12,793 bases of DNA, taken from positions 1 to 12,793 of the forward strand of contig NZ_JOEY01000110.1 of assembly GCF_000718165.1 (NCBI RefSeq), read 5' to 3'. How positions within the stretch are numbered: position 1 is the first letter of the stretch; each line of letters opens with the position of its first letter. The notes below the pieces were generated by a model that was given only the letters and a program-made list of their open reading frames with translations, made no database searches and was not told the DNA's origin. The translations under genes and the position numbers were made by a program. Positions 1 through 6,617 of the stretch are shown in pieces. This DNA comes from Streptomyces fulvoviolaceus. GTDB taxonomy: Bacteria; Actinomycetota; Actinomycetes; Streptomycetales; Streptomycetaceae.

Positions 1-337
1 TGTCGAGCTGCAGCCCGACCGGCCGACCGGCGTCGATGGGTGCCGCCACGTTCTGCCATGCCTTGCGCGGGGAAGTGGTCTCCCCGACCAGCAGCTCAAT
101 CCCGAGTACGGCGGCCAGGTTCCTGGTGAGCTCGAACGGCTTGACCCGGCCTCCCAGGAAGGGGAAACCCATGGCTTTGCTGTCCCAGTAGATGAAGGAC
201 AGCCCGGAGCCGAGCCCGAACAGCATGGGCTCGGACAAGTCGAGTCCCTCATGCCGCAGCAGCACGCCCAGCGCCGTCGTCTCACAGTGCTGCATACCGC
301 GGACATCGATGTCCTTCACCATGGCCATACCGCTCAT
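1..337 (-). CDS. BtrH N-terminal-domain protein, 3' part outside window
   Basis: The gene reads leftward and is cut by the window edge, leaving about 112 codons. The opening residues include GMQHCETTALGVLLRHEG, with a Cys at about residue 18. They are followed by a Gly-rich stretch (MLFGLGSGLSFIYWD) and a VGETTSPRKAW segment. Known family: this pattern is typical of the BtrH N-terminal domain, a papain/C39-like cysteine fold. BtrH itself transfers a gamma-glutamyl-aminobutyryl group from an acyl carrier protein to ribostamycin in butirosin synthesis. Many relatives sit in natural-product clusters with unknown acyl donors. The ATG at 337 is preceded by GAGGGAGGAG; in-frame ATGs at 328 and 322 are alternatives. 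Function here is inferred to be an acyltransferase or peptidase-like role, since no partner gene is visible. Confidence 0.72.
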   Translation of the reverse strand, partial: MSGMAMVKDIDVRGMQHCETTALGVLLRHEGLDLSEPMLFGLGSGLSFIYWDSKAMGFPFLGGRVKPFELTRNLAAVLGIELLVGETTSPRKAWQNVAAPIDAGRPVGLQLD

Positions 338-387
338 TCTCCTCCCTCACCAGACGACAACGAAGGTGCCAGACCATCACGTCCCAG

Positions 388-412
388 GCATGATCCGCCG
401 GACAAGGCCTAG
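388..412. repeat. possible solo IS end
   Basis: Read on the minus strand, this segment starts with CTAG followed by GCCTTGTCCGGCGGATCATG. From memory it resembles the terminal inverted repeats of streptomycete IS5-group (IS427-like) elements, whose insertion targets often contain CTAG or TA. No second copy or opposite end was found in the window, so if genuine it is a solo relic. It lies in the 5' region of the BtrH-type gene. The identification rests on recall of a motif rather than a match that could be run here. Confidence 0.25.
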
Positions 413-456
413 CGAGTAGTGCTTCGTTAGGTCTATGCGTTAGTGGCTGTTGCCGC

Positions 457-488
457 TCCGATCTTGAGGGGTGTGCGTCGAACGGGAG
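457..488 (+). repeat. direct repeat, copy 1 (partner at 6560-6591)
   Basis: This 32-bp segment starts with the exact 12-mer TCCGATCTTGAG shared with the copy at 6560-6591. Over the full length 26 of 32 bases agree, in the same orientation and without gaps. It sits at the end of the decayed minus-strand frame near 439-616. Possible origins are paralogous gene tails, IS ends or a regulatory site. Confidence 0.5.
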
Positions 489-909
489 TCTCGATCGGGT
501 GATCGCCGCTGGCCGCAGGCATGAAGGCATGGCCTCTTGGTAGCTCGGGGTTGCGAAGCCAATCGAGATCCAGGAGGCCCTGTTGCCGCAGTTCTACGTG
601 CTCGCGCCCCTAAAACTTCAACTCGGCTGCGCCGTCGTGTGATTGTGTCGCCCATCGGTTCGGAAACGCAGCCGATCGCCTGGAACGAGGTGACCAGCTA
701 CGGCAGAGCGCCCAGCAGCTCGCCACCCCAGGCCGACAATTCATGTCGCACGACGTAGGCTGGTGTCATCGCATGAAGACTGAGTGGCTCGGCCCAAGGC
801 TGGTTGCTCAGTAACTGGACACGCCGTCCGCTCCAAGCCACCCCTAATGCGGTGTCTCCGTCGCGAGGCGGGACCGGGCGTATGAGGAGCCTCACGAAGA
901 CGCGCATGG

Positions 910-939
910 TTGAATCCGCTGCACTCGGCGTTCTGTCAT
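910..939 (+). promoter_or_regulatory. candidate promoter for the synthase operon
   Basis: TTGAAT (910-915) and TGTCAT (934-939) are separated by 18 bases, each matching four of six positions of the vegetative consensus. They lie about 135 bp before the start of the small membrane protein gene. Just downstream, at 940-952, is the symmetrical AT-rich CCAAAAAAATTGG, which could serve as an operator or simply as a flexible A tract. This is a pattern match only. Confidence 0.25.
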
Positions 940-1005
940 CCAAAAAAATTGGTACGTGCAGTGTTCATTGCCGAATCACCTCGTAGACCTCGCACGGGAA
1001 CACCC

Positions 1006-1077
1006 ATGCCTGTGAGTGCAGATGCTGGATATTCCCGCCAGGCAGTCCGGGTATCGAGAGGAAGGCCGGCGCCATGA
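1006..1077 (+). CDS. possible 23-codon leader ORF
   Basis: A short ORF (MPVSADAGYSRQAVRVSRGR and three more residues) begins at ATG 1006. It ends at TGA 1075-1077, overlapping the ATG of the next small gene as ATGA. A weak GGGAA lies five bases before its start. If translated, it would put three reading frames in a chain of ATGA overlaps (1006, 1074, 1217). It could be a leader peptide that couples translation, or a chance frame. The peptide has no recognisable domain. Confidence 0.2.
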   Translation: MPVSADAGYSRQAVRVSRGRPAP

Positions 1078-1220
1078 ATGCCAGCTTCGTCAATGCCGAA
1101 GTGAACCGTGCTCTGGCGGGTGGCGCGCTCCTCCCTCTGTGGATCGTCCTGGGGTGCTTCGCCCTGATTGCCCTCGGGTTGTTGTTGACCCGCTTGCACG
1201 CTCGGCGTGGTCACCGATGA
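1074..1220 (+). CDS. 48-aa single-pass membrane protein coupled to the synthase
   Basis: This short gene encodes 48 residues: a polar N-terminus of about 16 residues, one hydrophobic helix at about 18-39 (LLPLWIVLGCFALIALGLLL), and a basic tail (RLHARRGHR). The positive-inside rule predicts N-out/C-in topology. GAGAGGAAGG at 1056-1065 is a good Shine-Dalgarno site eight bases before ATG 1074. The TGA at 1218-1220 overlaps the ATG of the glycosyltransferase (ATGA), the usual sign of translational coupling and fixed stoichiometry. I do not recognise a family. Inference: a subunit or assembly/stabilising partner of the membrane-embedded polymer synthase. No signal-peptidase site is evident, so it is more likely an anchored microprotein than a secreted peptide. 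Confidence 0.7.
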   Translation: MNASFVNAEVNRALAGGALLPLWIVLGCFALIALGLLLTRLHARRGHR

Positions 1221-2521
1221 GTCGCTTCATCTCGGCCGCTGCGATGCTGGTGGTTGTGGCGATCATCCTGATCACGCAGGGCGGCACCATGGCATCCGTC
1301 TACGGGACCGCCGTCTTCGCCTTGATGTTCGCCAAACTGGGGGCTTCGCTCGTCCGGCGGCCGCAGACAGCCGCAGCCCCTGAGGACCTGGCGAAGGTGA
1401 ACGAATTGACGGTCGGTGCGATCATCACTGTCTACAACGAGGACCCGGAAGCGTTCGCCAGGTGTCTCGACAGCGTTGTGGATCAGACCCGCCATCCGAC
1501 CACGCTGGTGGTTGTCGATGATGCCTCGACGGACTCCCGCGCGTTGGCCTACGCGCTCTCGCCCGAGGTGGTCCGACGGTTCCGTGACGCGGGCATCGGC
1601 TACCGAGTGGTGGAATTTTTGGAGAACAAGGGAAAACGCCAGGGACTGGCGGCCGGATTCCGGCTTCATGCCGATACGGACATATACCTGGGCATCGACT
1701 CGGACACCGTGCTGGACAAGTACGCCATCGAGCGGGGCATGCTTCCGTTCGCCTCGGACAAGGTGAACGCCGTCACTGGACTGGTACTGGCCCTCAATGC
1801 CCGCAAGAACGTTCTCACCCGACTGATCGATCTGCGTTACGCCAATGCGTTTCTGTACGAGCGGGCCGCGTACAGCCTGCTGGGAGCGGTCCTGTGCTGC
1901 TGCGGATCGCTGGCCTTCTACCGCGGAACCGTGGTGCGCGAACACCTTCACGGCTTCCTCAACCAGCGGTTCCTGGGCCGACTGTCCACCTTCGGCGACG
2001 ACCGGCACATGACGAACTACTGCCTGCTGACCGGCAAGGCGGTCCTGCAGGCCAACGCAGTGGCCTGGACTCTCGTCCCCGAGAACATCAGGCACTACCT
2101 ACGGCAGCAGGTGCGGTGGAACAAATCGTTCTTCCGTGAATCACTGTGGATCATTCGGGTCGGAAAGATCAGTAGGCCGGGATTTTGGTTGGCGTTGCTG
2201 GAGCTGATTTCCTGGACCTGTTTCACAGGGGTACTGATCTTCGCCATGACCATGATGCTCATCAGCGCTCAAGGCGCCCTGCTACTGGTGTATCTCATGC
2301 ATGCGATGCTCCTCAGCTACGCCTGGTCGGCAAGATATCTGGAGTCCGGTGACCGCACCCGGATCCCCTGGACGGAACGGCTGGGAACCTTCTTGCTAGC
2401 TCCGCTGTACGGCCTGCTGCACATGGGTGTCCTGCTGTGGGTGCGGGTCTATTCCCTGTGCACGCTGCGCGACACCGCCTGGGGCACTCGCAAGGATGTG
2501 GAAGTCTCCCTTCGTCCCTGA
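1217..2521 (+). CDS. hyaluronan synthase-like (HasA/NodC-type) processive GT2 glycosyltransferase
   Basis: This is a 434-residue membrane glycosyltransferase, close to the roughly 420 residues of streptococcal HasA. Two N-terminal membrane helices (about 6-20 and 27-46) precede a GT-A domain. Visible motifs are VDDAS (100-104), NKGKRQG (137-143), the metal-binding DSDT (161-164), LLTRL-type LTRLIDLRYANAF (200-212), GDDRHMTNY (260-268, catalytic-base region) and QQVRWNKSFFRES (297-309, the QxxRW signature of processive synthases). Three C-terminal membrane segments follow (about 323-348, 353-371, 390-412), ending in YSLCTLRDTAWGTRK, a close echo of the HasA C-terminus. Known role of class I HAS: alternating addition of UDP-GlcNAc and UDP-GlcA with export through its own membrane pore. 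The ATG at 1217 is chosen because it overlaps the upstream TGA; an upstream extension of the frame lacks coding character. Chitin or NodC-like oligomers, or another GlcA-containing polymer, remain possible. The adjacent UDP-glucose dehydrogenase supports a glucuronate substrate. Confidence 0.9.
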   Translation: MSRFISAAAMLVVVAIILITQGGTMASVYGTAVFALMFAKLGASLVRRPQTAAAPEDLAKVNELTVGAIITVYNEDPEAFARCLDSVVDQTRHPTTLVVVDDASTDSRALAYALSPEVVRRFRDAGIGYRVVEFLENKGKRQGLAAGFRLHADTDIYLGIDSDTVLDKYAIERGMLPFASDKVNAVTGLVLALNARKNVLTRLIDLRYANAFLYERAAYSLLGAVLCCCGSLAFYRGTVVREHLHGFLNQRFLGRLSTFGDDRHMTNYCLLTGKAVLQANAVAWTLVPENIRHYLRQQVRWNKSFFRESLWIIRVGKISRPGFWLALLELISWTCFTGVLIFAMTMMLISAQGALLLVYLMHAMLLSYAWSARYLESGDRTRIPWTERLGTFLLAPLYGLLHMGVLLWVRVYSLCTLRDTAWGTRKDVEVSLRP

Positions 2522-2555
2522 CTGGCCCCCAGAGCGCGCCCAGGCATCCGGCATC

Positions 2556-3893
2556 TCAGACTGAGGGGCGCCCGAGTGCCCTGTACGTCCATCCTGCTTT
2601 CCGCCAGCGCACGGGATCCAAACAGTTACGCCCGTCGAGGATCCGTTTGTGGCACACCCCATCGAGGGCCGCGGGTTCCATGTCCCGAAACTCCTGCCAC
2701 TCGGTCAGATGAAGCACGATGTCCGCTTCATGAGCCGCACCCCGGGCCGAGTCCACGTAGTCGAGCGTCGGGAAGGCTCTCCGTGCGTTGTCGTTGGCTT
2801 TAGGGTCGTACACGGTGACTTGTCCGCCGTACAGCTGGATCTGAGCCGCGACATTCAGTGCCGGCGAATCCCTGACGTCATCAGAGTTCGGCTTGAAAGC
2901 GGCCCCGAGTACCGCCACCCGTTTACCGAGAAATTCACCACCGCAGTACTGACGGGCCATGTCCACCATACGTGTTCGGCGACGCATGTTGATCAAGTCG
3001 ACTTCACGCAAGAAGGTGAGAGCCTGATCGGCACCCAATTCGCCCGCACGGGCCATGAAGGCGCGGATGTCCTTGGGAAGACAACCGCCTCCAAATCCCA
3101 AGCCAGCGTTGAGGAACTCTTTGCCGATCCGCGCGTCGTGCCCCAGCGCCTCACTCAACTGCAGCACATCGGCACCTGCAGCTTCACACACCTCTGCCAT
3201 GGCGTTGATGAAAGAGATCTTCGTGGCAAGGAACGAATTTGCCGCGGCCTTCACCAGTTCGGCCGTGGCGAAATCCGTCACCAGAAAGGGCACTCCTTGG
3301 GAAATTGGTTTGGCATACACTGCCCGCAGGAGAGATTCGGCGCGCCGGCTGCGTACCCCCACGACCAAGCGGTCCGGTCGCAGCGTGTCACCCACGGCGT
3401 GGCCCTCTCGCAGGAATTCGGGGTTCCAGGCAAGCTCCGCTTCCTGTCCCGCCGGTGCCAGAAGCGCCAGACGCTCGGCCAGCCGGGATGCGCTTCCCAC
3501 CGGAACGGTCGACTTGCCCACTACCAGCGCCGGACGGCTCAGGTGAGGAGAAAGCGCCTCGATGGCCGCCTCCACATGGCTCATGTCCGCGGCAAGCCCA
3601 CCGTGGCGCTGGGGCGTGCTGACACACACGAAATGCACATCCGCGCCTGCGGCAGCCGTCTCCCATGACGTCGTGAACCGGAGCAAGCCGGTTGATCCAG
3701 GCTGCCCCACCACGTGCTTGGAAAGCAGCTCCTGCAAATCCGGCTCGTACACCGGCGCCCTGCCGGACGCCAGCAGAGCGACTCTCTCCTGATCAATATC
3801 GACCCCCACCACTTCGAAGCCCATCTCCGCCATGCACGCGGCATGAGTTGTCCCCAGATATCCTGTCCCGATCACCGAGATGCCGATGGCCAT
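2556..3893 (-). CDS. ugd: UDP-glucose 6-dehydrogenase (HasB/Ugd)
   Basis: This 445-residue cytoplasmic enzyme is full length for the family. It oxidises UDP-glucose to UDP-glucuronate with two NAD+. The N-terminal Rossmann domain shows GTGYLG (9-14) and VDID (31-34). The central domain shows ELVKAAANSFLATKISFINA (212-231), with the conserved Lys at 215. The catalytic Cys271 lies in GFGGGCLPKD, and the C-terminal UDP-binding domain has GAAFKPNSDDVRDSPAL (330-346). The start ATG at 3893 has GGAAAGG about nine bases upstream. It is convergent with the synthase gene, with 34 bp between stop codons, so the two are not one operon. Pairing of a synthase with its precursor enzyme matches streptococcal hasA-hasB. 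Ugd can also feed other glucuronate or pentose pathways. No damage is visible. Confidence 0.95.
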   Translation of the reverse strand: MAIGISVIGTGYLGTTHAACMAEMGFEVVGVDIDQERVALLASGRAPVYEPDLQELLSKHVVGQPGSTGLLRFTTSWETAAAGADVHFVCVSTPQRHGGLAADMSHVEAAIEALSPHLSRPALVVGKSTVPVGSASRLAERLALLAPAGQEAELAWNPEFLREGHAVGDTLRPDRLVVGVRSRRAESLLRAVYAKPISQGVPFLVTDFATAELVKAAANSFLATKISFINAMAEVCEAAGADVLQLSEALGHDARIGKEFLNAGLGFGGGCLPKDIRAFMARAGELGADQALTFLREVDLINMRRRTRMVDMARQYCGGEFLGKRVAVLGAAFKPNSDDVRDSPALNVAAQIQLYGGQVTVYDPKANDNARRAFPTLDYVDSARGAAHEADIVLHLTEWQEFRDMEPAALDGVCHKRILDGRNCLDPVRWRKAGWTYRALGRPSV

Positions 3894-3994
3894 GCCCCGC
3901 TACCTTTCCAGTCTCGCCGGACCCGACAGAGAAACCCTTGCACGGTGGCGGCATCTCCTCTCGGCAGCGGAAAGACGGAAGCCGCAATCGGGCA

Positions 3995-4021
3995 TATATA
4001 CCGACGCCGCTGTGCGGTAAA
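3995..4021 (-). promoter_or_regulatory. candidate promoter for ugd
   Basis: Read leftward, TTTACC (4021-4016) is followed after 15 bases by TATATA (4000-3995), an unusually AT-rich box in this GC-rich DNA. It lies roughly 100 bp before the ugd start. The spacer is short for a vegetative promoter, so the -35 assignment is weak, while the -10 is the more believable part. Confidence 0.28.
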
Positions 4022-4229
4022 CAGAGCCAAGGTGAGACAGACGGCGACCGGCCATCCGCCGGGGTCGGCGCAGGACCTGCTGACGGCAGCGGGCCAAACA
4101 CGCGCCTCAAGGGCTGCAGCCGTTTGGGGAAGCGCACTCCGACGCGGCGCGCGCGGGGCGGTTACGGGACGCTGACGTCGGCAGAGCGTGACTGAGCCAA
4201 GAGAATGATTTTGGGCGACACCGCCGCCG

Positions 4230-4259
4230 TTGCGGCGGCCGTTGGACACGCGATATCCT
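4230..4259 (+). promoter_or_regulatory. candidate rightward promoter
   Basis: TTGCGG (4230-4235) and TATCCT (4254-4259) are 18 bases apart and resemble a streptomycete vegetative promoter. It would give a leader of almost 290 bases before the ORF at 4547. It is a pattern match only. Confidence 0.22.
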
Positions 4260-4546
4260 GACAGCGGATGGAATGCGTGCCCGGCCGTCGGCTGGACGAG
4301 CTTTGGGACAGCCGGAAGCGCGGGGTCAACAGATTTCTCCTTGTGTTGTACGGCCGCCGATGTACACCGTGCCGGCCAGTTGTGTTCGCCTGCCGCAGCT
4401 TTCCACGCGCGGTGCCCATGTCTCCCTTAGGGGCGACACCTAGTCGTGGTAGAGCGCAAATTGGGGAATCATTCCTTGATGCCTGGAGAATGCAGCCCCC
4501 GTAGTGAGAACATCACCAGCTGCGGTTCAAGGAGGACACCGTCACG

Positions 4547-4816
4547 ATGCATGGGTCCCAGTCAGGAGCGATGGCCGGTCAGTGGCTGTCGCTCGCACGC
4601 CTGCTGACAGTCCGTCGGACCACACCCTCTCGCCCGGCAGTCGTCTCTGGAACGGGAGGCGACGGTTGTGGCCGAGCGGTCTGTCCCGGTGCAGGCGCTT
4701 CGCAGGTCTTCCGCCCTGCTCCCCGCCGGTGGCGTTCTCCTGTCGGCACTGCGGCCTTCCTGGTCGCGCGGGACGAGCGCGCCTTCGTCGAGTTGACCAC
4801 AGGAGCCGTCGCATGA
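4547..4816 (+). CDS. short ORF coupled to the alpha-glucosidase; not recognised
   Basis: An 89-codon ORF starts at ATG 4547 behind one of the best ribosome sites in the window (AAGGAGGA, 4529-4536). It ends in TGA at 4814-4816, overlapping the alpha-glucosidase ATG as ATGA. The protein is rich in Arg, Pro, Gly and Ser, with a more regular end (LVARDERAFVELTTGAVA). No family is recognised. Another forward frame over about 4610-4790 also looks coding (LEREATVVAERSVPVQALRR), which hints at a frameshifted remnant. Either the ORF is real and coupled, or the ribosome site once served a gene that has since been damaged. Confidence 0.4.
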   Translation: MHGSQSGAMAGQWLSLARLLTVRRTTPSRPAVVSGTGGDGCGRAVCPGAGASQVFRPAPRRWRSPVGTAAFLVARDERAFVELTTGAVA

Positions 4817-6540
4817 CGCTGTCGTACCACCCCGTTTCTTCGCCCGGGACTGCGCAGCAGCACGCTCGGACCTCCGCCGTTTCCCATGACTGGTGGCGCA
4901 GCGCGGTCGTCTACCAGGTGTACATCCGCAGCTTCGCCGACGGAAACGGTGACGGCATCGGTGATATCGCCGGGCTGCGGGACAGGCTCCCCTACCTCGT
5001 GGAACTGGGGGTCGACGCGCTGTGGCTCAACCCCTGGTATCCCTCGCCCATGGCCGACGGGGGGTACGACGTCTCGGACTACCGTGCCATCGATCCGGTC
5101 TTCGGCACCCTGGAAGAGGCCGAGAGGATGATGACCGAGGCTCATGAGCTCGGACTCCGGGTCTTCCTCGATATCGTTCCCAACCACACGTCCGACCAGC
5201 ATCACTGGTTCCGCGAGGCACTGGCCGCTGGGCCGGGTTCCACCGCACGCGACCGGTACGTCTTCCGGGCCGGGCGCGGCTCGGGGGGCAGCTTGCCACC
5301 CAACAACTGGCGCAGCAGCTTCGGTGGCCCCGCCTGGGTTCGGGTGACCGAGCCCGACGGAACACCCGGGCAGTGGTACCTCCATCTGTTCGCGCCGGAA
5401 CAGCCGGATCTCAACTGGGAAAACGTCGAGGTACGCAGAGAGTTCGAGGCCGTCCTGAGGTTCTGGTTCGACCTCGGCGTGGACGGTATCCGCATCGACG
5501 TGGCCCACGGACTGGTCAAGGAAAAGGGCCTGCCCGACCTGGGTCACTCGGACATCGAACGTATCGGGATGGCGGCCGACGGTGGGCACCCCCACTGGGA
5601 CCGGGAAGGCGTTCACGCCATCTTCCGCGCCTGGCGCGCAATCGCCAACTCCTACGACGAACCACGCGTATTCGTCGCCGAGGCATGGATGGGTGCCCCC
5701 GATCGGCTGGCCCGCTACGTACGCCCCGACGAACTGCACACGGCCTTCAACTTCGACTACCTCACCGCGCCTTGGCGCGCGAGCCACCTGCGTGAGGCGA
5801 TCGACACCAACCTCGTGGCGTTGCGCGCCGTCGGCGCACCGGGGACGTGGGTGCTGTCCAACCATGATGTGGCGCGACACGTCTCCCGCTACGGCAGGCC
5901 CCAGCCCGACGAGCCCGTACGGGCGCTGTCCGACTTCCTCAAGGACAAACCTTTCGATCTGGACCTCGGCACCAGACGGGCGCGAGCAGCCGCACTGCTG
6001 GTCCTTGCCCTTCCCGGAGGTGCCTACATCTACCAGGGGGAGGAACTGGGGCTGTGGGAGATCGAGGATCTCCCCGAAGAACTTCTACAGGACCCTACCT
6101 GGAAGCGCTCGGGGGGCAGCGACCATGGCCGTGACGGATGCCGGGTGCCCATGCCGTGGTCCGGCGATTCCCCACCGTTCGGATACAGCCCCCCGGCGGC
6201 CACAGCAGAGCCTTGGCTACCGCAGCCGACCGCGTGGAAGAGCCTGACCGGGGAGGCCCAGCGCGGCGACGAGAAATCCATGCTGCATCTCTATCGCAAG
6301 GCTCTTCACCTGCGCCGTGTGCATCCCGCGCTGGGCGACGGGATCATGACCTGGGACTCCACGGCCCAGGAAGAGGTCCTCTCCTTCACTCGAGAGCCGG
6401 GGTTCCAATGCGTGGTCAATCTGTCCGAGCACCAGGTCGCCCTACCTGATCACACAGAGGTGATCCTCTCCAGTACGCCGATCCACGACAGCTGCCTGCA
6501 AAGTGACACAGCCGTTTGGCTCACCAGATACCGCCCATGA
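4813..6540 (+). CDS. GH13 alpha-glucosidase (oligo-1,6-glucosidase/AglA type)
   Basis: The gene encodes 575 residues, the usual size for cytoplasmic GH13 alpha-glucosidases, with no signal peptide. It hydrolyses alpha-1,4 or alpha-1,6 bonds in maltose, isomaltose or related oligosaccharides, or may interconvert them. The (beta/alpha)8 barrel starts at WWRSAVVYQVYIRSFADGNG (27-46). Conserved regions are DIVPNHTS (120-127), GIRIDVAH (225-232, nucleophile Asp229), VFVAEAW (286-292, acid/base Glu290) and LSNHD (348-352, transition-state Asp352). YIYQGEELG (406-414) is also typical. The C-terminal beta domain is short. The start at 4813 is preferred over the much longer upstream frame because homology begins there and an AGGAG lies seven bases upstream. 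Trehalose synthase is less likely, because the C-terminal extension is absent. A link to the polymer genes is positional only. Confidence 0.93.
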   Translation: MTLSYHPVSSPGTAQQHARTSAVSHDWWRSAVVYQVYIRSFADGNGDGIGDIAGLRDRLPYLVELGVDALWLNPWYPSPMADGGYDVSDYRAIDPVFGTLEEAERMMTEAHELGLRVFLDIVPNHTSDQHHWFREALAAGPGSTARDRYVFRAGRGSGGSLPPNNWRSSFGGPAWVRVTEPDGTPGQWYLHLFAPEQPDLNWENVEVRREFEAVLRFWFDLGVDGIRIDVAHGLVKEKGLPDLGHSDIERIGMAADGGHPHWDREGVHAIFRAWRAIANSYDEPRVFVAEAWMGAPDRLARYVRPDELHTAFNFDYLTAPWRASHLREAIDTNLVALRAVGAPGTWVLSNHDVARHVSRYGRPQPDEPVRALSDFLKDKPFDLDLGTRRARAAALLVLALPGGAYIYQGEELGLWEIEDLPEELLQDPTWKRSGGSDHGRDGCRVPMPWSGDSPPFGYSPPAATAEPWLPQPTAWKSLTGEAQRGDEKSMLHLYRKALHLRRVHPALGDGIMTWDSTAQEEVLSFTREPGFQCVVNLSEHQVALPDHTEVILSSTPIHDSCLQSDTAVWLTRYRP

Positions 6541-6559
6541 GCGTGAGTACAGTTGTCTG

Positions 6560-6591
6560 TCCGATCTTGAGCGATGCGCGTGAAACGGGAT
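6560..6591 (+). repeat. direct repeat, copy 2 (partner at 457-488)
   Basis: Second copy of the imperfect 32-bp direct repeat, beginning 20 bp after the alpha-glucosidase stop codon and just before the 3' end of the leftward gene at 6618. The two copies bracket the intact polysaccharide-related block almost exactly, which is suggestive of an insertion boundary but not proof. Confidence 0.5.
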
Positions 6592-6617
6592 TGAGCGGTC
6601 GGAGGGATGCCCCCTGC

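Larger units (their letters stand above)
439..943 (-). pseudogene. possible decayed minus-strand gene, not recognised
   Basis: Coding-looking minus-strand peptide runs from about 943 in one frame (containing MRVFVRLLIRPVPP and VVRHELSAWGGELLGALP), meets a TAG at about 698, and continues in the same frame to about VEVLGAR. A one-base shift near 616 then gives REHVELRQQGLLDLDWLRN and PLKIGAATATNA, ending in TAG at about 439. Neither part alone has a good ribosome site, and codon third positions are less GC-rich than in the intact genes. Two TTA codons occur in the upstream part. I do not recognise the family. An alternative is that only the downstream tail is a true remnant and the rest is chance reading frame. 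Confidence 0.3.
3894..4546. other. intergenic region between ugd and the alpha-glucosidase block
   Basis: No convincing gene was seen here. Several frames of 65-125 codons are open on both strands, but their amino-acid composition (many Arg, Pro, Ser) and lack of Shine-Dalgarno sites mark them as chance. The stretch probably carries divergent promoters for ugd (leftward) and the 4547/4813 genes (rightward). A perfect short palindrome, GGAATCATTCC, sits at 4465-4475, about 70 bp before the strong ribosome site at 4531, and could be an operator. Confidence 0.5.

Noticed and set aside
1211..2095. 294-codon minus-strand frame opposite the synthase
   Set aside because: It is the antisense shadow of a gene with strong motif support; no family motif and no ribosome site.
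2550..2580. Hairpin between the synthase and ugd as a terminator
   Set aside because: The stem needs a bulge, overlaps the last ugd codons and has no U tract; too weak to call.
2649..3668. 339-codon plus-strand frame opposite ugd
   Set aside because: Antisense of a fully conserved dehydrogenase; composition typical of a high-GC shadow frame.
4268..4504. 78-codon plus-strand ORF
   Set aside because: No ribosome site, no recognisable domain, and mixed codon use; likely chance.
4504..4812. N-terminal extension of the alpha-glucosidase frame
   Set aside because: The extension has Arg/Ser-rich noncoding composition; family homology begins just after ATG 4813, which has its own AGGAG.
4579..5880. 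433-codon minus-strand frame opposite the alpha-glucosidase
   Set aside because: Shadow frame; GH13 motifs on the plus strand are complete and continuous.
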